Shown here: positions 8,575 through 16,734 of the stretch, one piece after another | Layout: every line of letters starts with the position of its first letter | How positions within the stretch are numbered: position 1 is the first letter of the stretch | Assembly (NCBI RefSeq): GCF_018860585.1 | Contig: NZ_JAHKPR010000025.1 | Span: forward strand, 56,061 to 90,893 | Length of the DNA: 34,833 bases | Source of the DNA: Colwellia sp. E2M01 | GTDB lineage: Bacteria > Pseudomonadota > Gammaproteobacteria > Enterobacterales > Alteromonadaceae | Reading direction: 5' to 3' | Position numbers and translations under genes: made by a program | Notes under the pieces: model-generated | Database searches by the model: none | Seen by the model: only the letters and a program-made list of their open reading frames with translations | Told to the model about the DNA's origin: nothing

Positions 8575-8961
8575 ATGAAAATCGCGCAATTTATTTTAAA
8601 TCAAGCTCAACACTCGCTAACGATTAACTTTGCTGAAAGTGTTGGTAGCAACAGAGAAAATCAACAAGGTGCAGAGCTTAGTTTTGAGTACTTGCGCATT
8701 AGTTCGCCTAACGAACTAGCTAAAAAAGCAAAGCAAGGGCAAGTGGTTTGCCATAAAAAAGAAGTTAATCTAAGCCGTATTGAAAGCGTTGCTAAGCATG
8801 GTTACCGCTTTATTTTTGATGATGAACACAGCGCTATTTATAGTGAAGATTATATCCAAACTTTAATAGCTGAGCAGGATAGTCGCTGGCAAAGCTACTT
8901 AGTTGAGCTGAAAGCAAGTGGCCACTCCCGTGAAACTATGATTGATTTTAAGCAATTATAA
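8575..8961 (+). CDS. DUF971 / GBBH-like N-terminal domain protein
   Basis: A 128-residue soluble protein made of one DUF971 domain, the fold found at the N-terminus of gamma-butyrobetaine hydroxylases. Visible signatures are LSFEYLRISSPNEL (35-48), the VNLSRIESVAKHGYRFIFDDEHSAIYS block and the following DYIQTL. Stand-alone members are common beside hslVU and near iron-sulfur carrier genes in proteobacteria. Their biochemical role is not established, though an iron-sulfur connection has been suggested. The C-terminal 35 residues extend past the domain and are charged. It lies 133 bp after hslU, so may be cotranscribed, and ends before a strong bidirectional terminator. Confidence 0.85.
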   Translation: MKIAQFILNQAQHSLTINFAESVGSNRENQQGAELSFEYLRISSPNELAKKAKQGQVVCHKKEVNLSRIESVAKHGYRFIFDDEHSAIYSEDYIQTLIAEQDSRWQSYLVELKASGHSRETMIDFKQL

Positions 8962-8996
8962 ACAACTATTAACGCGCTAAAAAAATAAGAATTTTC

Positions 8997-9038
8997 AAAA
9001 AAAAAGCCCTGACATTCTTAAATGCCAGGGCTTTTTTA
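8997..9038. terminator. Bidirectional terminator, DUF971 gene / chemoreceptor
   Basis: AAGCCCTG and CAGGGCTT form the core stem, extended inward by CATT/AATG around CTTA and flanked by A and T runs. It sits between converging genes and should serve both. Confidence 0.92.
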
Positions 9039-9056
9039 TAAAATAGAAAACTACAA

Positions 9057-10916
9057 CTAAACAGTAAAGCGACTCACTTCATTAGTTAGCACTTGTGCTT
9101 GTTGTGATAACTCTTCACTCATACTTTCATTTTGCTTGGCTGAGCTACCCGATTGTTCAGTAACATCTCTGATCATCACCACATGTTGATTTACTTCAGA
9201 AGCAACCGCACTTTGCTCTTGGATCGCAGTAGCAATAGCGCTATTCATCTCCATGATTAATGCAACATCTTGGGTTATTTCATCAAGCATAGCACCCGCT
9301 GAGCTTGCTTGATCAGCACTCTCTTCTCCTTGCGCGCGACACTGCGCCATCAGCGTTACAATTTCTTGAGTGCGTTTTTGCAATAACCCAATAATGGTTT
9401 CTATTTCTTGGGTTGAGTCTTGAGTTCTGCTTGCGAGAGTTCTTACCTCATCAGCAACTACCGCAAAACCACGACCTTGCTCGCCTGCCCTGGCAGCTTC
9501 AATTGCAGCATTTAATGCAAGTAAGTTAGTTTGCTCTGCAATACCGCGAATAACGCCTAAAACAGAAGCAATAGTGATACTTTCTTTTTCCAGTTCTTTT
9601 ACCACGTTTTCAGAATCTAATAACTTTTCTGACAATTGCCCTATTTGGTTGATAGTTTCTTCAACGCCGACTTTACCTTTTTCGGCATTACTATTGGTTA
9701 GCTCTGCTTTATGCGCAGCTTCACGTGTATTCGTGGCTATTTCATCAACCGTTGCGACCATCTCAGTAACTGCTGTAGCAACTAAGTCAGTTTCTTGCAT
9801 TTGCGTTTCAACGCCCTCATTAGCATTATAAATATTTTCAGCCAAGCTACCTGTTGCCGTATTAAGAGTGTTTACTGAATTGTTAACTTCAACAATAAGT
9901 GAGCGAAAATTGGTTAACATTTGATGAAACGCTTTAGCCATGTCGGCCAGTTCATCATCACCACTAACTTCAACAGCGAGTGTTAAATTATTAGTTTGCG
10001 CAATATTTTGCATCGTACTTTGCAAGCTATTAATGCGCTCTAAAATACTGCGAGCAATTAACCATGCACTCGCTAAAGTAATTAAAAGCACAACGCTAAA
10101 AATACTATAGGCAACCGTATTGATAAAACTAATGCTTTCTTTAACACCTACCTCACTTTTAATAACAATTTCTTTTAATATTTCATCAACTTGATTTACC
10201 ACAATGTTCATTTCACCCATGACGCCAGTAGCTTTGTGGTAGCCTAGCTCTTTTTGTACCGTAACTAAGGTAATAAAAGCACTTTGGTATTTAGTAATTA
10301 AATCACTAATTTCCTGAATTTTAGATGTTGCTAAATCACTTTTATCTAAACTGCTTTGTAAGTTGCGAATATTGACTTTAAATACATCAACGTACTTATC
10401 ATCTAAGCGCAACATAAAGTCTTTTTCATTACGTCTCAGTTGTAGCATATTACTTAACAATTGCGGGTTATCACCACCAATGAGTGACTCAACATTGTGT
10501 ACCGAGGTACGTAACTCGCCATACAAACCAGTGCTAGGGTTTAGTCCTATTTTTTTCTGTAAAGTAACGACTTGGTTAAATAATAATTTATAATTATTTA
10601 ACGTAGACTTCATGTTATCTAGCTCTGGTATAGCTAACTCAACTTCCTTAAAGTTTTTATTTAGCGTGTCTATTCTTTCATAAATATCGACGATACCTTC
10701 CTCAAAATCACTTGCGTATTTAAGGTCTTTACCCTCCATAAAGTTATTCTCATATCCTCTTAACTTGAGAATAGAGCTTTCTATATTCCCTATGCTTTTC
10801 GCAGTACCTATATCATGTTGTAATGCATTGCTTTGATAATTCACTATCACTAACATTAAGATCATGGCAACAATCAAGATTGCCGTGTTAGCAATTAATT
10901 TATGTTTAATGAGCAT
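9057..10916 (-). CDS. Methyl-accepting chemotaxis protein, HBM sensor type
   Basis: Transmembrane chemoreceptor passing ligand signals to CheA/CheW. TM1 is at about 8-26, a helical periplasmic domain at 27-262, TM2 at 264-287 and HAMP at about 288-340. The long cytoplasmic coiled coil has the conserved tip [20 protein letters not shown] (461-480). The sensor looks like a helical bimodular (HBM) domain: two stacked segments carry the same signature, [14 protein letters not shown] (123-136) and [13 protein letters not shown] (224-236). Known HBM receptors such as McpS bind small organic acids; the ligand here is unknown. There is no C-terminal CheR/CheB pentapeptide (it ends EVSRFTV). It sits between the hslVU block and rraA, where E. 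coli has menA, so it looks like an insertion. Confidence 0.93.
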   Translation of the reverse strand: MLIKHKLIANTAILIVAMILMLVIVNYQSNALQHDIGTAKSIGNIESSILKLRGYENNFMEGKDLKYASDFEEGIVDIYERIDTLNKNFKEVELAIPELDNMKSTLNNYKLLFNQVVTLQKKIGLNPSTGLYGELRTSVHNVESLIGGDNPQLLSNMLQLRRNEKDFMLRLDDKYVDVFKVNIRNLQSSLDKSDLATSKIQEISDLITKYQSAFITLVTVQKELGYHKATGVMGEMNIVVNQVDEILKEIVIKSEVGVKESISFINTVAYSIFSVVLLITLASAWLIARSILERINSLQSTMQNIAQTNNLTLAVEVSGDDELADMAKAFHQMLTNFRSLIVEVNNSVNTLNTATGSLAENIYNANEGVETQMQETDLVATAVTEMVATVDEIATNTREAAHKAELTNSNAEKGKVGVEETINQIGQLSEKLLDSENVVKELEKESITIASVLGVIRGIAEQTNLLALNAAIEAARAGEQGRGFAVVADEVRTLASRTQDSTQEIETIIGLLQKRTQEIVTLMAQCRAQGEESADQASSAGAMLDEITQDVALIMEMNSAIATAIQEQSAVASEVNQHVVMIRDVTEQSGSSAKQNESMSEELSQQAQVLTNEVSRFTV

Positions 10917-11364
10917 ATATTTAACCTAAAATGAATAATGCCACTCCTTATTAAAAAAGGGGTTGATGAACGCTAGTCAAAAAGAACATTCATACAATGA
11001 AGTGGCAAAAATATAGTTGAATAAAAATTGTGCTTTAAATAAGCCAATTCAATTTATCTTTACTGGTAATACCTTGTAATGCACTGGCATGAAGTAGTGC
11101 GATACAAAGTATAGAAACAAAAAGTAGTGACCAGCAAGTTACTCTTAACGTTATCTTTTCCTAGTATATACATGTATCGGTAACTATCAGATTTATTTTA
11201 GTTTTTTTTATTAAAAATTAAAGAGATTGATTAAATAATCACTAAAAGGTTTAACAGAACAATTATTTGCCTATAAACATTACTCTCCGGCTAGATATAG
11301 GTTTTATTTTTAACATAACAAGATATACTGAAATAGCTTTTATCTTTAAACAAGAGAATCACTC
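10917..11364. other. Divergent intergenic region, chemoreceptor / rraA
   Basis: 448 bp, strongly AT-rich, containing the upstream regions of both genes. I see no ORF with coding character and no sigma28 (flagellar) promoter for the chemoreceptor. The only dyad noted is the 10-bp palindrome ATACATGTAT (11168-11177), without other support. Confidence 0.5.
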
Positions 11365-11850
11365 ATGCAATACAACACTTCTGAATTATGTGACTTTTAT
11401 GCTGACTTAATTGATGTAGTTGATCCTATTTTCTGTAATTATGGTGGTCGCAGTTCTTTTGCAGGAAAAGTTGTTACCTTAAAGTGTTTCGAAAACTTAG
11501 GGCTGATTAATGAGGTCCTCGAAACTGACGGAAAGGGTAAAGTACTGGTTATTGATGGTGGCGGCTCTACGCGTCGAGCACTTATTGATTTACAAATAGC
11601 CCAATGCGCTGAAGAGAATGATTGGGAAGGAATTATCTGCTATGGCAGTGTTCGCGATGTAGATGCTATTGAAGAAATAGATATTGGTATTCAAGCGCTA
11701 GTATCAATCCCTGTAGGGGCAAGCGACCAAAGTGTTGGTGAACTAGATACCGCTATTAACTTTGCTGGTGTTACCTTTTTACCTGACGATCACGTTTATG
11801 CTGATAATACCGGTATTATATTGTCGCCTGAGCCACTTGATATTGAATAG
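11365..11850 (+). CDS. rraA: Ribonuclease E activity regulator RraA
   Basis: Trimeric cytosolic protein that binds RNase E (and DEAD-box helicases) and inhibits mRNA decay. Its 161 residues are the same length as E. coli RraA and align along the whole protein: TSELCDFY (5-12), [12 protein letters not shown] (25-36), [12 protein letters not shown] (62-73), YGSVRDVD and the terminal [17 protein letters not shown]. It lacks the catalytic features of the related aldolase and methyltransferase-like proteins it was once annotated as (MenG). A good ribosome binding site (AAGAG) precedes the ATG. It stands alone between two minus-strand blocks; in E. coli it follows hslVU-menA. Confidence 0.97.
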   Translation: MQYNTSELCDFYADLIDVVDPIFCNYGGRSSFAGKVVTLKCFENLGLINEVLETDGKGKVLVIDGGGSTRRALIDLQIAQCAEENDWEGIICYGSVRDVDAIEEIDIGIQALVSIPVGASDQSVGELDTAINFAGVTFLPDDHVYADNTGIILSPEPLDIE

Positions 11851-11857
11851 ATTTACG

Positions 11858-11899
11858 ATTTTTCACTTTTTATTTGATATTAAATAAAAAGTGAAAAAT
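11858..11899. repeat. Perfect 18-bp inverted repeat after rraA
   Basis: The arms at 11858-11875 and 11882-11899 are exact reverse complements around a 6-nt loop (GATATT). The stem is nearly all A/T and no U-run follows on either strand, so it is not a textbook intrinsic terminator. It lies just past the rraA stop and before the stop of the converging gene, and may still form the 3' end of both transcripts. Confidence 0.8.
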
Positions 11900-11971
11900 G
11901 GAAAATTAAGCCTCTCAGTATTAAGTGTAAATCTACTAACTGATTATTTATTTCTGTTAAAAACACAAACT

Positions 11972-13588
11972 TTAATATATGGAAGGTTTTGCTTCTGGTG
12001 GGATTGATTCAGGATGCTGTAAATACCATTTTTCTAACCAAATCTCGATTTCTTCTGGTACAACGCCTTGATGAATGATATCACCTTGCATTAACTCTCC
12101 CCCCATAGCAATATAAGCTTCCGAAGCCTCATGTCTATCAATATTAGTACCCACTAGCGGTATTTTCATACTTCGAGTCAAAGTTACTAATGAGTTAGTA
12201 ATTGCTTTATCTACACGGTTACTACCATCATTTGTTAACCCTCGGCAATTTATTTTAAGCTGCTGTATTGCCATTTTTCTAACATACCGTAAAGATTCAT
12301 AACTCCCTGAAAAATTAGCAATAGATATCTGTATTTCTAACGACTTTAACTGATCTATAATTAATTTAACGCGAGAACTTGCACTAAGCATTACTTGCTC
12401 ATTTAACTCAATCATTAAATATCGACCAGAAACATTATGTTTTTGTAGTTGTTGGTCAATATAATCAACAAGGTCTACTTCAAATAAACTTTCACTCGAT
12501 AAGGTTACAGAAATTCGTTGATATACTCCTATAGCGTGTAACTGGGCGATAGTAGAGAGCGCCTGGTTTAACATAAATTTAGTTAAGGTATATAATTCCC
12601 CACTGTGCTCAGCAAGCTCTACAAACTCGGATAAACCAAGAGGTTTTTCCGCATCTTTTTCGTACCAATGGACTTTTAACTCAAAGCCAATAATATTGTG
12701 ATTATTGATATTCACTTGCGGCTTAAGGTAGCAAAATAACTTTTCTTCTTCTATATCTTGTCGTAATGCTTCCATACGAGAAAGTAGTACTGCACTATAT
12801 AAAATACTATTATTATCAAAATAATTAATTTGTTTTTCTTGCTTGAGACCATTTAATAATGCATCGCCTGCATGAGCGATAACTTCATCAAAGTTATCAC
12901 CACTGTCTCCGGAAATAGCCACACCGAAAGCAAGTTCAAAATTTAAAGAAAAACTTTTAAAGCTCATTGCTTCTGGTACCGATGCTGCTATTTGTTGGCA
13001 TACTTCGTTAACCATACTTTGATCATCAAAACGACTATCGGTTAAATTATAAAAGACTAAAAACTGTAAGCTTTGTAAGCGCGCAATACGTACTGGTGGT
13101 TTTGCCCCCATACTAAAGTCGAGCAATTTAGGGTTATTAACGACTTGTTGTTGTAAACAATATGCAAGTTGCAACAATAATAGGTCCGAATTATGGTAAC
13201 CAATTAAACTATTTACTTGTTGAAAGTTAATTGGTTTAAACACCACAGCGGCGTAACGTTGCCCCATGTCAACCTTCATGGTTGACTCAAAAGCAATTAA
13301 AGCTTGCTGTGCTGTAGGTAAATTAGTTGCAGGATCATGAGTAAAGGAAAAGAAATCTTCAGCGCTAACTCTTTTACTAGCATCATTAAAAGACTCCGCA
13401 GCAAAAACTTTAGGAAGAAAATATAAAGCTAATATAGTGACACCAATAATCACTGATATATAACCAATAATATCTAACGCACTCATAGGGAGTTTGTCGC
13501 TATAAATTTGTGCAAAAAGTACAGAAATAGCAATAACAACAATTAAAATAATAAAAAGTAAAAAATACTTGGCGTTAAAACGATTCAT
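11972..13588 (-). CDS. Membrane protein with degenerate GGDEF and EAL domains
   Basis: Two N-terminal membrane helices (about 8-28 and 38-62) precede a GGDEF-like domain (about 85-258) and an EAL-like domain (about 265-525). Both look catalytically dead. The GGDEF signature is replaced by hydrophobic sequence around LQSLQFLVFY (171-180). In the EAL domain, EAL is ELK (303-305), the usual N in [VN]NLS is T (VTLS, 361-364), the metal-binding DD is AN (ANFSG, 424-428) and the AEGVE glutamate is lost (GTNID, 480-484). ELNE (394-397), the K of LKIN and the Q of MQGD remain. Such proteins usually act as cyclic-di-GMP effectors or scaffolds; E. coli CsrD is a dually degenerate example, but orthology is not implied. 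It has a strong GGGAGG ribosome binding site, 86 bp after the TPR gene, probably one operon. Confidence 0.88.
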   Translation of the reverse strand: MNRFNAKYFLLFIILIVVIAISVLFAQIYSDKLPMSALDIIGYISVIIGVTILALYFLPKVFAAESFNDASKRVSAEDFFSFTHDPATNLPTAQQALIAFESTMKVDMGQRYAAVVFKPINFQQVNSLIGYHNSDLLLLQLAYCLQQQVVNNPKLLDFSMGAKPPVRIARLQSLQFLVFYNLTDSRFDDQSMVNEVCQQIAASVPEAMSFKSFSLNFELAFGVAISGDSGDNFDEVIAHAGDALLNGLKQEKQINYFDNNSILYSAVLLSRMEALRQDIEEEKLFCYLKPQVNINNHNIIGFELKVHWYEKDAEKPLGLSEFVELAEHSGELYTLTKFMLNQALSTIAQLHAIGVYQRISVTLSSESLFEVDLVDYIDQQLQKHNVSGRYLMIELNEQVMLSASSRVKLIIDQLKSLEIQISIANFSGSYESLRYVRKMAIQQLKINCRGLTNDGSNRVDKAITNSLVTLTRSMKIPLVGTNIDRHEASEAYIAMGGELMQGDIIHQGVVPEEIEIWLEKWYLQHPESIPPEAKPSIY

Positions 13589-13674
13589 TTATAACCTCCC
13601 TTGCTAAATAAGTCCCATAAGATAACTTCCTAGCCTAATAAAAATATGTTTACTTGTACAGAAATACTCAACGG

Positions 13675-15597
13675 TTAAGATGTTTTTGGTTGGTTAAGCT
13701 GTTCATTTTTAAGTACTTCAGTGACACTTCCTAAAAATAAATAGGGATCTATATCTTTAAAGCCTGGTGTATTTAATGAGAACTTAATTACAATCGAAAA
13801 CTCCCCCAAACTTGCAAAAGATCTTGTGTTTATGGCTTGGGCTATTTTTTTTAATTTTTCGTCAACAGCTTGATTATTTTGATATTCAAATAATAACAAG
13901 AACTCATTTTCACTTAAGAGACCAGCATAATCAAATTCATCAATTTGTTGGTTAATAACACTCGAAATCTCTTTAATAACCTCTTTAATTATTTTTTGGT
14001 TAAAATGAAATGTTAACTCTTGCCAATTATCGATAGTGAGATAACCAACCCCTAATGGGTATCGAAAGTTTCGAGCTTTCTTAAAGGAGCTTTGATAGTG
14101 AAACTTAGTTTGAGTGGGGTTGTGCATGATATAACTTGGTCTTTCAGCTTCATCATAAGCTAAATTAACTTTTTGTGCTCTTAAGCGAATAAAGGAGATA
14201 ATTAACACGATAAAAAGTACGACAACGCTAATCGATAAACTGATAATTAATAATCGTTGCTTATTATATTTACCGACAAAACTACCTGATAACTCACTAG
14301 TTTCTGCTAACTTAACCGCAAGTCGCTTCGATTCTTGTCTAGGCGAACTGTTGTCTATATCGTTCATTTTATTACGTGGCATACTCGTTAACAGGTTAGC
14401 TGTTTTTTTATTTGAGTTAAATTTTGCTAATGTAACTTGGCTATATTTATCAAGCCATTGATAAGCTATTTGATATTCTTGTTGAGCAAAGTACATTTCG
14501 GCAACCATACGATAAAAACCCGAATATTCAAGCGAAATGTCTGTACCTGCTAGGCGCACAATCACTTCGGTTAATAATGCATAAGCCTCACTCTTTTCGT
14601 TAGTGCTTAATTTTGCTTTAGCTAAAGCAACTGAAGACTCAATATGTGGTACCAGCATATTGTATTTTAAAAAAACTTCATTAGCTTTTTGCAAATGCAA
14701 CAAGCTTGCTCGATAATTTTTTTGTGTTAATAAAACAACCCCTAAACCTTTTTCTGCTTGCGCCACATTAATCGGTGCAAACTTTAATTCGGCTGACTGT
14801 TTCGCTTCCCAAAAAGCGTTATATGCATCATCGAAGCGCTGTAAATAAAAATAGGCATAACCTAAATACAAGTATGTTTGGTCAATATTATTTTTTTGAT
14901 TCAGCTCAAAACGTAATTTTAGTATTTTTAATTGCATAGTGAGTGATGTTTGGTAATCCCTGAGGTTATGGTAAGCCAAAGCTAAAATAGTCAATAACTC
15001 AATCTGCTCTGAAAGTTCGCTATTATCTATGCCTTGCTCTACTTTTTGCAGGTTTTCCAACGCTTGTTTGTGTTGTCCTAACATGGAAAACGCCACACTA
15101 CGATAACTTAACGCGATAAGGTTATATTTTACATTGGCGATAAACATACTCTCTTCAATTACTTTTTTCGTTAAATCAAGTAACTGCGTATATTGTTTTT
15201 CAGCTACGTATACTTCCGCTAATTTTAACAAGAGTGATACATTAATCCTTTTATCTACGCAATTAGCTGCTAAGCCTCTCTCAGCAAAAAACAAAACATT
15301 GTTAATATTTCCTCGATTACTGGCAACTACAGCGGAAAGAAACGATATTTTAGCGATCACATCATTTGAGTAATGATCGCTATTTTCAAATATTTTATCG
15401 GCAAGTAGATTTACCGTTTCGGCGGGAACCTTTTCATCGCTTACCGTTAGCAGTTGTTGTACCTGGTTACTCAACGATATGTGTTCTAGTGAGTGATTCG
15501 CTTTTACATCGTTCATCATGAACAACAAAAACAAGACAACCTTAAAGAAGAGCCGTGCAAAAAATAATACTTGTAGGTTATGCAAGCCAATAGCCAT
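13675..15597 (-). CDS. TPR sensor protein with degenerate GGDEF domain
   Basis: Predicted envelope sensor of 640 residues. A signal peptide (about 1-34, ending VKA) leads to a periplasmic helical region with several tetratricopeptide-like repeats (about 45-390; the clearest is around TYLYLGYAYFYLQRFDDAY, 241-259). One membrane helix (about 448-471) connects to a short cytoplasmic domain (about 500-635) with GGDEF-like pattern. There the active-site motif is SENEF (562-566), so cyclase activity is unlikely. TPR-TM-GGDEF proteins are common in Alteromonadales and are thought to sense envelope or peptide cues. It is the first gene of a two-gene minus-strand unit and diverges from a cyclic-di-GMP riboswitch RNA about 100 bp upstream. 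The ribosome binding site is weak. The function of this protein is unknown. Confidence 0.85.
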   Translation of the reverse strand: MAIGLHNLQVLFFARLFFKVVLFLLFMMNDVKANHSLEHISLSNQVQQLLTVSDEKVPAETVNLLADKIFENSDHYSNDVIAKISFLSAVVASNRGNINNVLFFAERGLAANCVDKRINVSLLLKLAEVYVAEKQYTQLLDLTKKVIEESMFIANVKYNLIALSYRSVAFSMLGQHKQALENLQKVEQGIDNSELSEQIELLTILALAYHNLRDYQTSLTMQLKILKLRFELNQKNNIDQTYLYLGYAYFYLQRFDDAYNAFWEAKQSAELKFAPINVAQAEKGLGVVLLTQKNYRASLLHLQKANEVFLKYNMLVPHIESSVALAKAKLSTNEKSEAYALLTEVIVRLAGTDISLEYSGFYRMVAEMYFAQQEYQIAYQWLDKYSQVTLAKFNSNKKTANLLTSMPRNKMNDIDNSSPRQESKRLAVKLAETSELSGSFVGKYNKQRLLIISLSISVVVLFIVLIISFIRLRAQKVNLAYDEAERPSYIMHNPTQTKFHYQSSFKKARNFRYPLGVGYLTIDNWQELTFHFNQKIIKEVIKEISSVINQQIDEFDYAGLLSENEFLLLFEYQNNQAVDEKLKKIAQAINTRSFASLGEFSIVIKFSLNTPGFKDIDPYLFLGSVTEVLKNEQLNQPKTS

Positions 15598-15697
15598 AGT
15601 TACACCATTAAATGATTAAAAACAAAACACTAGAATATGAAAATTGTAAGATAGCTCATATTTACCTTATACCAGCAAATAAAAACAGTTCTTTATG

Positions 15698-15725
15698 TTT
15701 ACATCTATAAATATTATCTTATAAT
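15698..15725 (+). promoter_or_regulatory. Sigma70 promoter of the riboswitch RNA
   Basis: TTTACA (15698-15703), a 16-bp spacer, then a perfect TATAAT (15720-15725). Transcription would start near 15732, a few bases before the aptamer. Confidence 0.75.
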
Positions 15726-15742
15726 GATCTCGTTAAGCATCA

Positions 15743-15828
15743 AGCTTGATAAGGGCAAATCTAATGAAAATTAGAGACGCAAAGTTACCGGTCTAATGGG
15801 AAACCTATGATAGCGGGACTGCAAATGT
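15743..15828 (+). promoter_or_regulatory. GEMM-I cyclic-di-GMP riboswitch aptamer
   Basis: Nearly all conserved blocks of the class I aptamer occur in order. AAGGGCAAA is at 15751-15759. A perfect hairpin TCTAAT/ATTAGA (15760-15765 and 15770-15775) is capped by a GAAA tetraloop. GACGCAAAG follows at 15776-15784. CCGG and the tetraloop receptor TCTAA (15792-15796) are next, then a short GG-GAAA-CC hairpin (15798-15805) and TAGCGGG (15811-15817). The intact GGG of the first block favours c-di-GMP over cGAMP. The outer P1 stem is the least clear part. Confidence 0.93.
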
Positions 15829-15832
15829 AGAT

Positions 15833-15876
15833 ATAGTGGGGGCTTATCTTATTTGATAATTCACTATCTTTTTTTC
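15833..15876 (+). terminator. Terminator of the riboswitch RNA
   Basis: Outer stem ATAGTG (15833-15838) / CACTAT (15862-15867) and inner stem TTATC (15844-15848) / GATAA (15855-15859), followed at once by a run of T. It starts within about 15 nt of the conserved aptamer core, so ligand binding could affect its formation. Confidence 0.8.
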
Positions 15877-15923
15877 TTCCGTTTTCTTTGCGTGCCTCTT
15901 CTCCCTTCTTTTTATCCTTTTTT
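15868..15923 (+). other. Polypyrimidine tract
   Basis: Only 5 of 56 plus-strand bases are purines (at 15881, 15890, 15892, 15894 and 15914). It starts in the U-run of the riboswitch terminator and continues far past it. A U-rich RNA 3' end of this kind could suit Hfq binding; otherwise it is unexplained. Confidence 0.6.
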
Positions 15924-15950
15924 AACGCAAAAAATCATTTAAAAGAAGTA

Positions 15951-15986
15951 AAAAAAGAATGTAATACCAATATTACATTCTTTTTT
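15951..15986. terminator. Bidirectional terminator after orn
   Basis: A perfect 16-bp inverted repeat with a CCAA loop (15967-15970): six A, then GAATGTAATA, mirrored on the right and ending in six T. It lies 54 bp beyond the orn stop and also faces plus-strand transcription from the riboswitch unit. Confidence 0.93.
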
Positions 15987-16039
15987 AAGTTTATTGTTAC
16001 CGATATTTTACTCGTTCAAACAAATAACCATTACGGGTA

Positions 16040-16597
16040 TTACACTTTAAAAAATAATTCTTTATACACTTTAAGTTCAGCAATTGATTCTTTAATATCG
16101 TCTAACGCTAAGTGTGCACCTGTTTTAACCACTGCATCTAACACTTCAGGCTTCCAACGTCTGGCTAACTCTTTAATAGTACTAACATCAAGATTACGAT
16201 AATGAAAGTGATCTTCAAAGTCAGGCATATATTTATTAATAAAGCGTCTATCTTGACCAATGCTATTACCACACATAGGCGATTTTCCTTGTGGTACCCA
16301 TTCTTGTACAAAGGCTAAACTTTCTTGTGTTGCTTGCGCTAAGCTAACTTTACTGTCACGACAACGTTGTGTTAACCCCGATTTACCATGATGTTCAATA
16401 CACCACGGATTCATACCATTAAGTACTTCATCTGTCTGATGTATAGCAAAAACAGGACCTTGCGCTAAAATATTTAACTGGCTATCGGTGATAATAATCG
16501 CTATTTCTAAAATAACATCTTCCACGGGCTCTAAACCTGTCATTTCTAAATCAAGCCAAATTAAATTACTGTCATTTTTTGCTGTGGTACTCGTCAT
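16040..16597 (-). CDS. orn: Oligoribonuclease
   Basis: 3'-5' exoribonuclease that degrades dinucleotides and very short RNAs to mononucleotides, including pGpG, the product of cyclic-di-GMP hydrolysis. Essential in many gammaproteobacteria. The 185 residues show the DEDDh exonuclease motifs: [12 protein letters not shown] (13-24) with the first D and [11 protein letters not shown] with the third acidic residue, and [11 protein letters not shown] with His and the last Asp. It aligns end to end with E. coli Orn (181). A good AAGGA ribosome binding site precedes the ATG. It is divergent from rsgA, as in E. coli, where the pair is adjacent too. Its 3' end faces the riboswitch RNA. Confidence 0.98.
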   Translation of the reverse strand: MTSTTAKNDSNLIWLDLEMTGLEPVEDVILEIAIIITDSQLNILAQGPVFAIHQTDEVLNGMNPWCIEHHGKSGLTQRCRDSKVSLAQATQESLAFVQEWVPQGKSPMCGNSIGQDRRFINKYMPDFEDHFHYRNLDVSTIKELARRWKPEVLDAVVKTGAHLALDDIKESIAELKVYKELFFKV

Positions 16598-16734
16598 GTA
16601 ACCGTCCTTAAAATTCCTTTAAAAAATGCACAAGCATTCATATATAATTGTTAGTATAATACGCCAGAACTATACCGTATTAAAGATTGTATTACATAAA
16701 TCTCGGAACCGATAAAACCCTATGAATAAATTCT

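Larger units (their letters stand above)
15732..15876 (+). ncRNA. Stand-alone cyclic-di-GMP-sensing RNA (about 145 nt)
   Basis: A complete transcription unit: consensus-like promoter (15698-15725), GEMM-I aptamer (about 15743-15828) and intrinsic terminator (15833-15876). No protein gene follows on the same strand; the next gene, orn, is on the opposite strand. A second terminator at 15951-15986 blocks any readthrough. The unit could be a riboswitch that lost its gene, a regulated leader for antisense RNA into orn, or a free RNA that binds cyclic-di-GMP, comparable to the abundant GEMM-derived merRNA described in Bdellovibrio. The boundaries are inferred from sequence, not from transcript data. 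Confidence 0.75.

Noticed and set aside
10962..10980. A further copy of the 107-bp repeat core (GTTGAT...TAGTCAA)
   Set aside because: Only the short dyad-like part is similar, the spacing differs and the flanks do not match; probably chance.
11972..13588. Active c-di-GMP phosphodiesterase
   Set aside because: Several catalytic and metal-binding residues of EAL enzymes are replaced.
13675..15597. Active diguanylate cyclase
   Set aside because: The GGDEF motif reads SENEF and the surrounding A-site is not conserved.
15888..16202. 104-codon plus-strand frame just after the riboswitch RNA, a candidate regulated gene
   Set aside because: It begins in the polypyrimidine tract without a ribosome binding site, crosses the symmetric terminator, and its second half is antisense to well-conserved orn. 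The peptide is low-complexity and resembles no family.
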